NCBI RefSeq assembly: GCF_014639435.1
Contig: NZ_BMFZ01000001.1
Span: 564,837-628,836, forward strand
Direction of reading: 5' to 3'
DNA: 64,000 bases
From: Hafnia psychrotolerans
GTDB taxonomy: Bacteria; Pseudomonadota; Gammaproteobacteria; Enterobacterales; Enterobacteriaceae
Positions 27,618 to 37,118 of the stretch are shown here, one piece after another (the stretch's first letter is position 1; each line of letters starts with the position of its first letter). A model generated the notes under the pieces. It was given only the letters and a program-made list of their open reading frames with translations. It was not told the origin of the DNA and did not search any database. A program made the position numbers and the translations under genes.

Positions 27618-27649
27618 AAACCCGGCGGGCTGCGTCCTTAGCTGGGTTT
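27618..27649 (+). terminator. Stem-loop between the hut ABC ATPase and hutH
   Basis: AAACCC.GC pairs with GC.GGGTTT (9 bp including one G-T pair) around a 14-base loop. It should separate or attenuate the ABC transcript ahead of the hutH operator. Confidence 0.5.
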
Positions 27650-27660
27650 ACTTCCGGTTT

Positions 27661-27676
27661 AACTTGTCTATACAGG
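27661..27676. promoter_or_regulatory. HutC-type operator overlapping the hutH ribosome site
   Basis: AACTTGTCTATACAGG, whose reverse complement is identical over 16 bases to the site at 41125-41140. Its last bases run into the AGGA ribosome site of hutH, so a bound repressor would sit just inside the transcript start region. Confidence 0.75.
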
Positions 27677-27684
27677 AATAGATT

Positions 27685-29235
27685 ATGGCTTCTTCATCCA
27701 CCGAGTTAACCCTTTGCCGCCTGCAACCAGGTCATGTTGACTTGCCGATGTTGCGCAAGATTTATCAGGGCAATGTCCGCCTTGAACTGGCTGAGGAGGC
27801 CCGCGCAGGCGTGCTGGCGTCGCAGGAAACGGTCACCCGCATTGTTGAGTCGGGGAAAGTGGTTTATGGCATCAATACCGGTTTCGGCAAACTGGCACAA
27901 ACGCGTATTCCGGCGGAACGGCTGGCGGAACTACAGCGCAATCTGGTGTTATCGCACAGCGTCGGTATCGGTAAGGATCTGGCGGATAATGTCGTCCGTC
28001 TGGTGATGGCCACCAAAGTGCTGAGCCTGTCGCGCGGCCACTCCGGTATTCGTATTGAGGTGATTGACGCGCTGATTTCCCTGTTCAATGCCAGTGTGTA
28101 TCCGTGCATTCCTGAGAAGGGCTCCGTGGGGGCATCCGGTGACTTAGCCCCGCTGGCGCACCTTTCCCTGATGCTGATTGGCGAAGGTCAGGTGACTGCG
28201 CAGGGCGAAAAAATGTCGGCGAAAGAAGGCCTGGCGACCATCGGTCTGAAGCCGTTTGAACTCGGGCCAAAAGAAGGGCTGGCGCTGCTGAATGGCACGC
28301 AGGTTTCTACCTCGCTGGCGCTGTCAGGCCTGTTTGAAGCTGAACGCGTATTTTCTGCCGGACTGGTGGCTGGCGCATTGTCGCTCGAAGCCATCAAAGG
28401 GTCGATTAAACCGCTGGATGCCCGCATACATGAAGCCCGCGGCCAGTTGGGACAGATTGGCGTGGCGGCTGCGCTTACCAATATTCTGACTGGTAGTGAC
28501 ATTGTCACGTCTCATGCTGATTGCGGCCGCGTTCAGGATCCGTATTCCATCCGCTGTGTCCCTCAGGTGATGGGGGCTTGTCTGGATAACCTGCATCACG
28601 CCGCCCGTATTCTGCGTATTGAAGCCAATGCTGCATCCGATAACCCGCTGGTGTTTTCCGAAAACGGCGATGTGATTTCCGGCGGTAACTTCCATGCCGA
28701 ACCAGTGGCTTTTGCTGCGGATATTATTGCGCTGGCCGTGGCTGAAATCGGTGCGATTTCCGAGCGCCGTATGGCCTTGCTGCTCGATACCGGGCTTTCC
28801 GGTTTGCCGGCGTTTCTGGTCAGTGACAGCGGGGTGAATTCCGGCTTTATGATCGCGCAGGTTACCGCTGCGGCGCTGGCGTCAGAAAATAAATCGCTGG
28901 CGCATCCGGGCAGCGTCGACAGCCTGCCGACCTCGGCGAATCAGGAAGATCATGTCTCTATGGCAACCTACGCCGCCCGCCGTCTGGGCGACATGTGCTT
29001 TAACACCAGCGTGGTGGTGGGCATTGAAGCGATGGCCGCTGCACAAGGTATTGATTTCCATCGTCCGCTACAAAGTTCAGTGACGCTGGAGAATGAAATG
29101 AAAGCTATCCGTGAAAAGGTCGCGTTTCTGGAAAAAGACCGCCTGATGGCACCGGACGTAGAAATGATGCGTCTGTGGGCTTCCCGTGAACGCTGGCCGG
29201 CGGCGATTGAAGCCCTGCTGCCGAGCTTTTCCTGA
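27685..29235 (+). CDS. hutH: Histidine ammonia-lyase (HutH)
   Basis: A 516-residue aromatic amino acid lyase that removes ammonia from L-histidine to give urocanate. The self-cyclising Ala-Ser-Gly of the MIO cofactor is in [15 protein letters not shown] (near 150). INTGFGKLA (near 65) and NQEDHVSM (near 420) are further active-site blocks. AGGA is 7 bp before the ATG. It is followed within 60 bp by hutU and probably co-transcribed with it. Confidence 0.95.
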   Translation: MASSSTELTLCRLQPGHVDLPMLRKIYQGNVRLELAEEARAGVLASQETVTRIVESGKVVYGINTGFGKLAQTRIPAERLAELQRNLVLSHSVGIGKDLADNVVRLVMATKVLSLSRGHSGIRIEVIDALISLFNASVYPCIPEKGSVGASGDLAPLAHLSLMLIGEGQVTAQGEKMSAKEGLATIGLKPFELGPKEGLALLNGTQVSTSLALSGLFEAERVFSAGLVAGALSLEAIKGSIKPLDARIHEARGQLGQIGVAAALTNILTGSDIVTSHADCGRVQDPYSIRCVPQVMGACLDNLHHAARILRIEANAASDNPLVFSENGDVISGGNFHAEPVAFAADIIALAVAEIGAISERRMALLLDTGLSGLPAFLVSDSGVNSGFMIAQVTAAALASENKSLAHPGSVDSLPTSANQEDHVSMATYAARRLGDMCFNTSVVVGIEAMAAAQGIDFHRPLQSSVTLENEMKAIREKVAFLEKDRLMAPDVEMMRLWASRERWPAAIEALLPSFS

Positions 29236-29291
29236 TCACTTTTGCCCGATTATTTGTGAATAGAACACCCATTTTAGAGAAGGAAACGACG

Positions 29292-30974
29292 ATGAATACG
29301 CCACAAAAAACTGCCGTTGCCCGCGTTGTTCGTGCCCCACATGGCACAAAACTGAGCTGCCAGAACTGGCTGATCGAAGCGGCCTACCGCATGATCCAGA
29401 ACAACCTCGATCCGGATGTCGCTGAGCGCCCGGAGGATCTGGTGGTCTACGGTGGCATCGGTAAAGCCGCGCGTAACTGGCCGGCCTTTGAAGGCATTCT
29501 CGAGAGCCTTCGCCAACTGCGCGAAGATGAAACGCTGCTGGTGCAATCCGGCAAACCGGTGGGGGTGTTCCGCACCCATACCGACGCGCCACGTGTGCTG
29601 ATTGCCAACTCCAACATTGTTCCACACTGGGCAAATTGGGATCACTTCCATGAGCTGGATAAAGCCGGTTTGATGATGTATGGCCAGATGACTGCCGGTT
29701 CCTGGATTTACATCGGTGCCCAGGGCATCGTGCAGGGTACTTATGAAACCTTCGCCGAAGCAGGGCGTCAGCATTACAACAGTGACCTGCGTGGCAAATG
29801 GATCCTGACTGCCGGTCTGGGTGGCATGGGCGGTGCCCAGCCACTGGCGGGCGTGCTGGCCGGAGCCTGCGTACTGGCAATTGAATGTCAGGAATCGCGC
29901 ATCGATTTCCGTATTCGTACCCGTTACCTCGATTACAAAGCACACAGCATTGATGAAGCGCTGGCGATGATTGAAAAAGCCTGCGCCGAGAAAAAAGCCA
30001 TCTCTGTCGGCCTGCTGGGTAATGCCGCAGAAGTGATGCCGCAGCTGGTTGCCCGTGCCAAACAAGGCGGTCTGCGCCCGGATATCGTTACTGACCAGAC
30101 ATCGGCACATGACCCGCTGAACGGCTATCTGCCGGAGGGCTGGAGCCTGGAAAAATGGCAGGACGCGCGTCAGGCAGATCCGCAATCGGTGATGAAAGCT
30201 GCCCGTGCATCAATGGCCAAACACGTTCAGGCCATGCTCGATTTTCATGCGATGGGCATTCCGACTGTCGATTATGGCAATAACATCCGTCAGGTGGCCA
30301 AAGACGAAGGCGTGGCAAATGCTTTTGATTTCCCGGGCTTTGTGCCCGCTTATATCCGTCCGCTGTTCTGTGAAGGTAAAGGCCCGTTCCGCTGGGTGGC
30401 GCTTTCCGGCGATCCGGAAGATATCTACAAAACGGATGCCAAACTGAAAGAACTGTTCCCTGATAACGCCAACCTCATCAACTGGCTGGATATGGCGCGC
30501 GAGCGCATTGCCTTCCAGGGGTTACCGGCACGTATCTGTTGGCTGGGGCTGGGCGAACGTCATATTGCCGGTCTGGCATTCAATGAAATGGTCCGCAACG
30601 GTGAGTTGAAAGCACCGGTGGTTATCGGGCGTGACCATCTCGACACCGGTTCGGTTGCCTCTCCAAATCGTGAAACTGAAGCGATGAAAGACGGTTCTGA
30701 TGCGGTTTCCGACTGGCCGCTCCTGAACGCCTTGCTCAATACGGCAGGCGGCGCGACCTGGGTCAGTCTGCATCATGGCGGTGGCGTCGGAATGGGTTTC
30801 TCGCAACATGCCGGAATGGTGATTGTGGCTGACGGCACCAAAGAAGCGGATGCCCGCCTCGAACGGGTGCTATGGAATGACCCGGCAACCGGTGTGATGC
30901 GTCATGCTGATGCGGGCTATGAGCAGGCGAAAGACTGCGCTGAACGCAATCACCTGAATCTGCCGATGATCTGA
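29292..30974 (+). CDS. hutU: Urocanate hydratase (HutU)
   Basis: A 560-residue urocanase that uses tightly bound NAD+ as an electrophile to make imidazolone-propionate from urocanate. Typical blocks are [39 protein letters not shown] (NAD-binding), ICWLGLGER with the family's conserved Cys, and [21 protein letters not shown] precedes the chosen ATG; an in-frame start 36 bp upstream adds unconserved residues. A probable terminator follows at 31027. Confidence 0.95.
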   Translation: MNTPQKTAVARVVRAPHGTKLSCQNWLIEAAYRMIQNNLDPDVAERPEDLVVYGGIGKAARNWPAFEGILESLRQLREDETLLVQSGKPVGVFRTHTDAPRVLIANSNIVPHWANWDHFHELDKAGLMMYGQMTAGSWIYIGAQGIVQGTYETFAEAGRQHYNSDLRGKWILTAGLGGMGGAQPLAGVLAGACVLAIECQESRIDFRIRTRYLDYKAHSIDEALAMIEKACAEKKAISVGLLGNAAEVMPQLVARAKQGGLRPDIVTDQTSAHDPLNGYLPEGWSLEKWQDARQADPQSVMKAARASMAKHVQAMLDFHAMGIPTVDYGNNIRQVAKDEGVANAFDFPGFVPAYIRPLFCEGKGPFRWVALSGDPEDIYKTDAKLKELFPDNANLINWLDMARERIAFQGLPARICWLGLGERHIAGLAFNEMVRNGELKAPVVIGRDHLDTGSVASPNRETEAMKDGSDAVSDWPLLNALLNTAGGATWVSLHHGGGVGMGFSQHAGMVIVADGTKEADARLERVLWNDPATGVMRHADAGYEQAKDCAERNHLNLPMI

Positions 30975-31026
30975 AAGTGATTAGGGTAAGTGATTAATAT
31001 ATCACGTAATTAAATTGTACAAACCT

Positions 31027-31056
31027 CACGGGCACTGGTGCAGGCCGTTGCCCGTG
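31027..31056 (+). terminator. Terminator after hutU
   Basis: CACGGGCA / TGCCCGTG 8-bp stem with a 14-base loop, followed by TTGTATCT. The rest of the 179-bp gap to the next gene contains a TTGTACAA palindrome at 31015 and an AGTGATTA direct repeat but no gene. Confidence 0.55.
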
Positions 31057-31153
31057 TTGTATCTAAATCATTCGGAAAATGCTGCAAAAATTGGCGTAAA
31101 ACGCTGCAGATTTACGGCATACTCGGGAGCATACCAACAGCGTGAGGTGAGTA

Positions 31154-32320
31154 ATGGCTTCAGATCTGGCAGTTCTTGATTCAGCTTTTGATCACCAGCA
31201 ACAGGTTCTGAAAAACCTGGCAAGACCCGCATCACGGTCACTGGGCGTTTATAACGCCGGGCTTTCAGCCGATGCCGTGCAGAAAAAATATGGCGTTGCC
31301 CATATTGCCAAACTGGCCAGCAATGAAAACCCGCTGGGTGCCAGCCCGCAGGTGGTGGCCGCGTTAGAAGCGGATGCCCGTTTCAGCGCGATTTATTCGG
31401 ATGCATCGAGTGCGGCACTGCGTGATGCGCTGGCGGCGGATACCGGTGTGGCGGCGCAAAATATTGTTATCGGCAACGGTTCTGAAGACATCCTGCATAT
31501 GCTGGCGCTGGCGTTTCTCAATCCCGGTGACCGTGTGGTTACGCTGATCCCCTCATTTGGTTTGCATGAAATTTTCCCGCGCATGATGGGGGCCGATGTC
31601 ACGATGGTCGGTGTCAATGCACGGCAGGAGTTCGATATTGCTGCCTGGGAAACCGCGCTGTCTACCCCGGCTAAAATGGTGATTTTCAGTAATCCGTCCA
31701 ATCCGGTGGGCTGCATGCTCAACCGTGAAGGATTCGCCCGCATTATTAATGCTGCTCCGGCGGATTGTGTGCTGGTGATTGACGAAGCCTATTTCGAATA
31801 TTGTGAAAACGACACCGATTACCCTGACAGCCTACGGATGCTGGCTGAACAGTCACGGCCGTGGATTGTGCTGCGGACTTTTTCGAAAGCCTACGGACTG
31901 GCCGGACTGCGGGTAGGTTACGGTTTAGCCAGCCATCCTGAACTGGTTAATTTGCTGGACAGGGTGCGCACGCCTTTCAATATTAACCGTTCGGCACAGG
32001 TGGCAGCCATCGCGGCGTTGCAGGATAAACAGCATGTCCGCGACAGCATTGCACTGGTTACAACACAACGTAAGAGCATGGCGGGGGAACTTGCTGCACT
32101 CGGTTTTAACGTCGCCTCATCCCATGCCAACTTCCTGTTCTTCAATTGCGGCCGCCCGTCCATAGAGCTGGCACAACGCCTGCTCACATATGGTGTGATT
32201 ATCAAACCCTGGCGTGAAATCGGTTATGAAAACTGGGTCCGTGTGTCCGTCGGCATTGAAAAGGATAACCGGCAGTTTATCGACAGCCTGAAACGCATTC
32301 TGACGGGAGGAGAAGCGTGA
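31154..32320 (+). CDS. HisC-like aminotransferase (aromatic/imidazole type)
   Basis: A 388-residue fold-type I PLP aminotransferase of the HisC family. ASNENPLG (near 55), FSNPSNPVG (near 175), VIDEAYFEY (near 205) and the PLP lysine in RTFSKAYGLAGLRVGY (near 245) are intact. Family members transaminate histidinol phosphate or aromatic 2-oxo acids. Next to hut and ahead of a 2-hydroxyacid dehydrogenase, I infer interconversion of histidine and imidazole-pyruvate rather than histidine synthesis. Its TGA overlaps the GTG of the next gene, so the two are coupled. Confidence 0.75.
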   Translation: MASDLAVLDSAFDHQQQVLKNLARPASRSLGVYNAGLSADAVQKKYGVAHIAKLASNENPLGASPQVVAALEADARFSAIYSDASSAALRDALAADTGVAAQNIVIGNGSEDILHMLALAFLNPGDRVVTLIPSFGLHEIFPRMMGADVTMVGVNARQEFDIAAWETALSTPAKMVIFSNPSNPVGCMLNREGFARIINAAPADCVLVIDEAYFEYCENDTDYPDSLRMLAEQSRPWIVLRTFSKAYGLAGLRVGYGLASHPELVNLLDRVRTPFNINRSAQVAAIAALQDKQHVRDSIALVTTQRKSMAGELAALGFNVASSHANFLFFNCGRPSIELAQRLLTYGVIIKPWREIGYENWVRVSVGIEKDNRQFIDSLKRILTGGEA

Positions 32321-33465
32321 AACGTGCTGCGCTGAACATTGACGATTTACGCCAGCAGGCAAAATGCGCCTTGCCGCGTTTTGCGTTCAGTTATGTTGAA
32401 GGCGGGGCAGACGATGAACAAACGCTGAAAGATAACCGTGCGATCTTCGCCCGCTGGCGCTTTATTCCACCGGTGCTGAACGATTCCAGCCAGCGCGATT
32501 TGTCCGTCACGCTGTGCGGGCAGCGGCTTTCTGCGCCGTTACTGATTGCACCGACCGGTTATAACGGCATGCTACGTTACGGCGCGGATGCGATGCTGGC
32601 CCGCACGGCTAAACGTGCGGGTATCGGCTATATCCAGAGCACGGTTTCAACTGCATCGATTGAAGAGATCGCGGCACAAAAACTGCCGCAGCATTGGTTT
32701 CAGCTGTATGTGCTGAAAGACCGGGCTGTCACGACCGGCTTGCTGGATCGTGCGAAAGCGGCCGGTTGTACCACGCTGGTGGTCTCGGTCGATGCGGTGC
32801 ATTTTGGTAACCGCGAAAAAGATAAACGCAATTACCGGCGGCCGATGAAATTATCGCTGTTGAGCATGATTGACGTCGCGCTGCATCCGGGTTGGGTTTG
32901 GCGAACGTTAAAGCCTGCAGGGATGCCGGGTTTTGGCAATCTGAAACCTTATGTTCCGGCGGATAAACAACGTGGTGCGGGCGGAGCGAGCTACTTCTCA
33001 GAGCAGATGGATACCCGTCTGAACTGGGAAACACTGCGCTGGATCCGCAGCCAGTGGCAGGGCGTGTTGTTGATCAAAGGGATCCTGGCGCCGGAAGATG
33101 CACGGCTTGCTTTGGCGAGCGGCGCTGATGGCATTGTGCTGTCAAACCACGGCGGGCGTCAGCTTGATGGTTCGGTGAGTGCGATGGAAGTGCTGCCTGA
33201 AATCCGCCAGCTTTGCGGTGCGCAGGCGACAATTCTTATCGACAGCGGTTTCCGCCGTGGCACTGATGTGGTGAAAGCATTGGCGCTGGGTGCCGATGCG
33301 GTGCTGCTCGGCAGGCCGATGTTGTACGGCGTCGCCGCAGCCGGTGAAGCTGGCGCGCAACGAGCACTGGAGATTATTTTGCAGGAAGTTGACCGGACAA
33401 TCGCACAGCTTGGTTGTACCTCGGTCAGTCAGTTGGGGCCGCATTTGTTGCGCCGCCAGCCATAA
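32317..33465 (+). CDS. FMN-dependent alpha-hydroxy-acid dehydrogenase/oxidase (LldD-like)
   Basis: A 382-residue enzyme of the L-lactate dehydrogenase/glycolate oxidase family. PLLIAPTGYNGMLR (near 70) and WFQLYVLKDR (near 130) are FMN-site blocks, and the catalytic His and substrate-binding Arg are in LSNHGGRQLDG (near 273). IDSGFRRGTDVVKALALGA is the FMN phosphate site. It oxidises an L-2-hydroxy acid to the 2-oxo acid; with the HisC-like partner, imidazole-lactate to imidazole-pyruvate is the attractive guess. The start is GTG with GGGAGGAG upstream. Confidence 0.8.
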   Translation: MKRAALNIDDLRQQAKCALPRFAFSYVEGGADDEQTLKDNRAIFARWRFIPPVLNDSSQRDLSVTLCGQRLSAPLLIAPTGYNGMLRYGADAMLARTAKRAGIGYIQSTVSTASIEEIAAQKLPQHWFQLYVLKDRAVTTGLLDRAKAAGCTTLVVSVDAVHFGNREKDKRNYRRPMKLSLLSMIDVALHPGWVWRTLKPAGMPGFGNLKPYVPADKQRGAGGASYFSEQMDTRLNWETLRWIRSQWQGVLLIKGILAPEDARLALASGADGIVLSNHGGRQLDGSVSAMEVLPEIRQLCGAQATILIDSGFRRGTDVVKALALGADAVLLGRPMLYGVAAAGEAGAQRALEIILQEVDRTIAQLGCTSVSQLGPHLLRRQP

Positions 33466-33544
33466 CGGTTTGAAGAAATAATTAAAGCATTCTGAGAGCG
33501 TTTTCATCAGACCCGTCAGAGACAACTATCAAGGAGAGGCAGTT

Positions 33545-34630
33545 ATGCAGGCACAGAATATTATCTTCCCGGCGCAGATCCTGCGCGGCCCCGGCGTTAT
33601 TTCTCAGCTTGGTGATATTTGCGCGCTACTGGGCACCCGTGCGCTGGTGATTGGCGGGCATCAGGCGCTGGCTGCCGCGGGGGATAAAATCCGCCATCAG
33701 TTGGAAGGTTGCGCGGTAGAACTGGTTGGCAGCGAGTGGTTTGGTGGTGAGAGCAGTGAAGGCAATATCAGCCGCCTGGCGAAAATCGTTAAAGATAAAA
33801 AAGCCGATATCGTGATTGGTGTGGGTGGCGGCAAATCTCTTGATACCTGCAAAGCCGTTGGCGTGGAAACCAATGTGCCGGTTGTGACGATTCCGACGAT
33901 TGCCGCGACCTGCGCCGCGGTCACGCCGCTGACTGTCCGTTATCACGACGACGGGCATTTTCGGGATTTATTCCCGCTGCCACAGGCACCGGCTTCGGTG
34001 ATCATCGACAGCGACATTCTGGCCGTTGCCCCACTACGCTGGCTGGCGGCGGGGCTGGGCGACACACTGGCAAAATGGTATGAATTCCGTGCCATCAGTA
34101 GTCATCACGGCCCGCTGAGCGGCGTCGCGCGTTCTTCCAGCGCCAACAGCCGGATCTGCTATGACCTGATTGAATCTTACGGCCCGGCGGCCTGCGACGC
34201 CGTCCGCGCCGGTAAACCGAATGCTGAGCTGGATCAGGTGCTCGACGCTATTTTCATGTTCGCCGGCCTGACATCCCTGATGAGCAGCGGGGCGCACGCC
34301 GCCGCTTCCCATGCCATCTATGAAGGTTTCACCGTCTGCGATAAAACCCGCGAATTCGGCCACGGCCTGCTGGTCGGTTTCGGCAACCTGTGCCTGCTGG
34401 CGCTGGAAAACCGCAGCGACGAAGAGTTGCTGGAAGCGGTGAAACTGGCACAGGCCTGCGCCGTTCCGCTACGGCTGAGTGAAATCGCTGATCTGAATGC
34501 CGAAGAACTCGACAGCATCGTGAAAGCCTCTCTGCACGCGCCAGATATGGAAAATATGCCGGGACATGTGACGGCAGAGGCACTGTATGAGGCGATTTCG
34601 CGGGTAGAGGCCATGGCGGATCGGGTTTGA
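33545..34630 (+). CDS. YbdH/HcxA-like hydroxycarboxylate dehydrogenase (GldA-fold)
   Basis: A 361-residue iron-ADH/glycerol-dehydrogenase-fold enzyme. VIGVGGGKSLDTCKAVG (near 98) binds the nucleotide. VPTIAATCAAVTPLTVRYHDDG and WLAAGLGDTLAKWYE closely resemble E. coli YbdH, a 2-oxo-acid/hydroxy-acid oxidoreductase, rather than true glycerol dehydrogenase. It would interconvert a 2-hydroxy acid and 2-oxo acid with NAD(P)H, a redox counterpart to the preceding FMN enzyme. AAGGAGAGG precedes the ATG; the 79-bp gap allows co-transcription. Confidence 0.72.
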   Translation: MQAQNIIFPAQILRGPGVISQLGDICALLGTRALVIGGHQALAAAGDKIRHQLEGCAVELVGSEWFGGESSEGNISRLAKIVKDKKADIVIGVGGGKSLDTCKAVGVETNVPVVTIPTIAATCAAVTPLTVRYHDDGHFRDLFPLPQAPASVIIDSDILAVAPLRWLAAGLGDTLAKWYEFRAISSHHGPLSGVARSSSANSRICYDLIESYGPAACDAVRAGKPNAELDQVLDAIFMFAGLTSLMSSGAHAAASHAIYEGFTVCDKTREFGHGLLVGFGNLCLLALENRSDEELLEAVKLAQACAVPLRLSEIADLNAEELDSIVKASLHAPDMENMPGHVTAEALYEAISRVEAMADRV

Positions 34631-34649
34631 TGCCTGTTGGAAAGGGGAG

Positions 34650-34679
34650 AAATTTCAAAATCAAAATCAAAACCAAAAC
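34650..34679 (+). repeat. Tandem 6-bp repeat (CAAAAT/CAAAAC)
   Basis: About five consecutive copies of CAAAAT then CAAAAC just after the YbdH-like gene, at the edge of the 387-bp gap 34631-35017. Such a short A-rich tandem array is prone to slippage; no function is visible. Confidence 0.6.
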
Positions 34680-34708
34680 CAAAACCTTGGGTTGCCACCC
34701 AAACTGGC

Positions 34709-34740
34709 CTTAAGAGGCGCCTATCGCCGCGCCTCTTAAG
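34709..34740. terminator. Stem-loop in the convergent gap 34631-35017
   Basis: A perfect 12-bp stem CTTAAGAGGCGC / GCGCCTCTTAAG with an 8-base loop. The convergent position between two operons suits a bidirectional terminator, though T-runs are absent. Confidence 0.55.
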
Positions 34741-34831
34741 AATCTCCGGCTCTTTCACTGCACGCTATCGCAGGCACGACGGACATGTTCCGACGCATTA
34801 GCGAGTGGCGCAAATCCAGGTGCTTCGCACT

Positions 34832-34990
34832 GCCTTCTCTCGGTCTTCGAGCCATAGGTCTCGAAGCCGCTCCGTTCAGCTGAATTTTGAGCACGCCAAT
34901 CAATTTTTCTAAAAAGATGAAAATCATCCTGCCGTTGAATGTTAGATCGTGCGGGCGTTTCGAGACCTTGGGCTCGAAAACCGAAATGAG
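34832..34990. repeat. Inverted pair of related palindromes in the 34.8-35.0 kb gap
   Basis: TTCGAGCCATAGGTCTCGAA (from about 34845) and, on the other strand, TTCGAGCCCAAGGTCTCGAA (34958-34979) are near-copies. Their left flanks (TCTCGG versus ATTTCGG) are also similar, and the two face each other about 110 bp apart. Each copy can fold by itself through TTCGAG/CTCGAA. This looks like a small non-coding repeat element or MITE remnant; no gene is visible inside. Confidence 0.5.
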
Positions 34991-35017
34991 GGAACCGCTT
35001 CGATGTCCGGTCTGACA

Positions 35018-35794
35018 TCAGATCCCCGCTAAATATCCACCGTCCACATACAGCACCTGTCCGGTGATATAAGCCGCAGCGGAACTGCTTAGAAACACCG
35101 CTGCGCCGATCAGATCTTCCAGTTCGCCAAATCTGCCGAGCGGAATTTTCGCCTGCATCTGCTGACACCAGGCGGCGTTGTCATAAAACGCCGCCGTCAG
35201 GTCTGTTTTGAAATATCCCGGCCCGATGCCGTTTACGCGAATATTATTAGATGCCCACTCCGTCGCCAGCGTATGTGTCAGGCCAACCAGCGCGGATTTC
35301 GATGCGCCGTAGGGTGCGGCGCCAGGCACACCGACCTGACTGGTCAGGGAACACAAGTTCAGAATACTGCCGCCACCGTTTTCCGCCATCAGACGTGCTG
35401 CGGCCTGAGCGCAGAAAAAAGCGCCTTTAAGATTGGTGGTCAGAATGCGGTCCCACAGCACTTCGTCGACATCCATCGACGGGCATAACTGTTCAGTACC
35501 GGCATTGTTAACCAGCACATCCGGCGGCGCGGGCAAGGAGGCGAATGCGGCAGTAAAGGTGGCGGGCTGTGTGACATCCAGCACCAGCGGTGTGGCGTCA
35601 CCGCCTTGCTGGCGGATGTGTTCACAGACGATATTCAGCGTGGTGATATCACGCCCGCAGACAATGACGCTGGCTCCGGCTCCGGCTTGTGCCATACCTG
35701 AAGCCAGGGCCTGACCAATGCCGCGTGAACTGCCGGTGATCAGTACCCGCCTGCCTTGCAGCGAGAAACGTTGCAGGGAAAAAGAGGGTGTCAT
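35018..35794 (-). CDS. Short-chain dehydrogenase in the HisD-paralogue operon
   Basis: A 258-residue classical SDR. TGSSRGIGQALA (near 20) binds NAD(P), NNAGTEQ (near 96) follows, and the catalytic Ser is in LCSLTSQVG with Tyr and Lys in APYGASKSALVG (near 160). It is similar in style to gluconate 5-dehydrogenases such as the one at 14407, so a polyol or keto-sugar-like substrate is plausible. It is the last gene of the leftward ABC-HisD-kinase-SDR operon; its ATG overlaps the kinase stop (ATGA). Confidence 0.8.
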   Translation of the reverse strand: MTPSFSLQRFSLQGRRVLITGSSRGIGQALASGMAQAGAGASVIVCGRDITTLNIVCEHIRQQGGDATPLVLDVTQPATFTAAFASLPAPPDVLVNNAGTEQLCPSMDVDEVLWDRILTTNLKGAFFCAQAAARLMAENGGGSILNLCSLTSQVGVPGAAPYGASKSALVGLTHTLATEWASNNIRVNGIGPGYFKTDLTAAFYDNAAWCQQMQAKIPLGRFGELEDLIGAAVFLSSSAAAYITGQVLYVDGGYLAGI

Positions 35795-37116
35795 AGCGGT
35801 TTCCCTGCCGGGCTGATCCCCGCCAGCCAGTCGCTGAATTCATCGGTATCTTCAACCGGCTCGCTTCCCAGCATCATGGCGATGGCCAGCCCAAGCGCTG
35901 AACTGGCAGGAGTATGGCCGCTGAACCCACCGGCGCGTAAATCCAGCACCAGCGTCGGACAGCAGAACATAGCGAGACGGAAGATTCGCTGCCAGTGGGG
36001 CGGTAGCCAGCCGCGGCGGGCAAGTTGCGCCAGTAACGGCTGCCAGTACTCCTCGCCTTTATCGCGTAAGAAAGCGGTGCGCAGCGGGGTTAACTGCCAG
36101 TTATGATTGACATATAACGTGTCGCCGCGGCGCATCACCGTCACTTTGTAGAGTTCGCCACAGCGTGAAGGCTCATACAGCCACAGCGGATGGGCAAAAA
36201 TGTTGTGGAACGTGGCTTTAATTTCAGCCAGCAGCGCCGGAATATGACGACCGGCAAACGCGGGGTCGAAGCTGACCAGTTGCGGGATTTCTTCCGTGGT
36301 GTCGTACCAGACATTGGCATTGTGTGCGTCACCGTGCGCGATGACCACGCCGTGGTCGGCCAGCGCCGCCGGTGCCAGCCGGATCCCGGCTTCACTGAAT
36401 AATTGTCGCAGACTGTGCTGATAGGTCACGCCGTTGATCACCCAGCGCAGGTTGCTCAGTGTCTGCCATTCCAGCTCCTCATCTTCCAGCCGGAAGGTTT
36501 TACCGACGTAAAAACGGGCCACGCGCCCACCAAAACCCGCGGTGATTTCCGGGTTTTCCGGAGAAATCAGCCGGTGGTAGAACAGCTGATGGATAGGTTC
36601 GGCCGCCACCGCGCTGACTGAGCCGGGTTTGAGCGTCGGCAGGGTGTGAATCAGAATATCGCGGTCTGCGCGGCGCTGAGCCTCTTCGATTTCCGCTTCC
36701 TGATCCCACGCCTGCTGCTGTTCAATATCGCGGCAGATGTCCGCCATCCGCCGGTCATGGCGCAATGTGTACATCAGGATCTGACGTCCTGGCTCGCCAC
36801 AGGCGTACACCGGCACGTCCACCCGAAAGCCGTTTTCCCGCAGCAGTTCCGCGTTGTAATACTCCTCAATGGTTTTATCCTCGCCTTCTTCATTATGATA
36901 TTTGAAGAAAAGCGCGCGGCCATCATCGAGGGTGACGGTGCCGTTGAGGGAGTTGAGGCTGTACTGGTCGCGGTTGATGGTCAGTTGACCGGCTGTCACG
37001 CCAGTGACTTCGCCGATGAGCTGGCGCAAAACGTCCGCCGCCTGTTGCCATTTTCCCGCCTGCACTAACTGACGCGCCTGCGCGGCCAGTGGTTCACTGC
37101 CCGTCATATTGCTCAT
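35791..37116 (-). CDS. APH-fold small-molecule kinase
   Basis: A 441-residue kinase-like protein of the aminoglycoside phosphotransferase/choline kinase fold. FFKYHNEE near residue 72 supplies the ATP-site lysine, and HGDAHNANVW (near 261-270) is the catalytic loop with the Asp base. SFDPAFAG (near 283) is the metal-binding Asp that replaces DFG. It should phosphorylate a hydroxyl of a small metabolite. Lying between a HisD-like dehydrogenase and an SDR, its target is probably the alcohol imported by the same operon; histidinol or another imidazole alcohol is a guess. I do not recognise a named orthologue. Confidence 0.7.
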   Translation of the reverse strand: MSNMTGSEPLAAQARQLVQAGKWQQAADVLRQLIGEVTGVTAGQLTINRDQYSLNSLNGTVTLDDGRALFFKYHNEEGEDKTIEEYYNAELLRENGFRVDVPVYACGEPGRQILMYTLRHDRRMADICRDIEQQQAWDQEAEIEEAQRRADRDILIHTLPTLKPGSVSAVAAEPIHQLFYHRLISPENPEITAGFGGRVARFYVGKTFRLEDEELEWQTLSNLRWVINGVTYQHSLRQLFSEAGIRLAPAALADHGVVIAHGDAHNANVWYDTTEEIPQLVSFDPAFAGRHIPALLAEIKATFHNIFAHPLWLYEPSRCGELYKVTVMRRGDTLYVNHNWQLTPLRTAFLRDKGEEYWQPLLAQLARRGWLPPHWQRIFRLAMFCCPTLVLDLRAGGFSGHTPASSALGLAIAMMLGSEPVEDTDEFSDWLAGISPAGKPL

Positions 37117-37118
37117 CG

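Noticed and set aside
30990..31005. CRP site upstream of the HisC-like gene (GTGAT...ATCAC)
   Set aside because: The spacing between half-sites is two bases too long for CRP, and flanking consensus bases are missing.
33545..34630. Glycerol dehydrogenase GldA
   Set aside because: The PTIAATCAAVTPLTV and LGDTLAKWYE blocks fit YbdH-type hydroxycarboxylate dehydrogenases better, and no glycerol genes are nearby.
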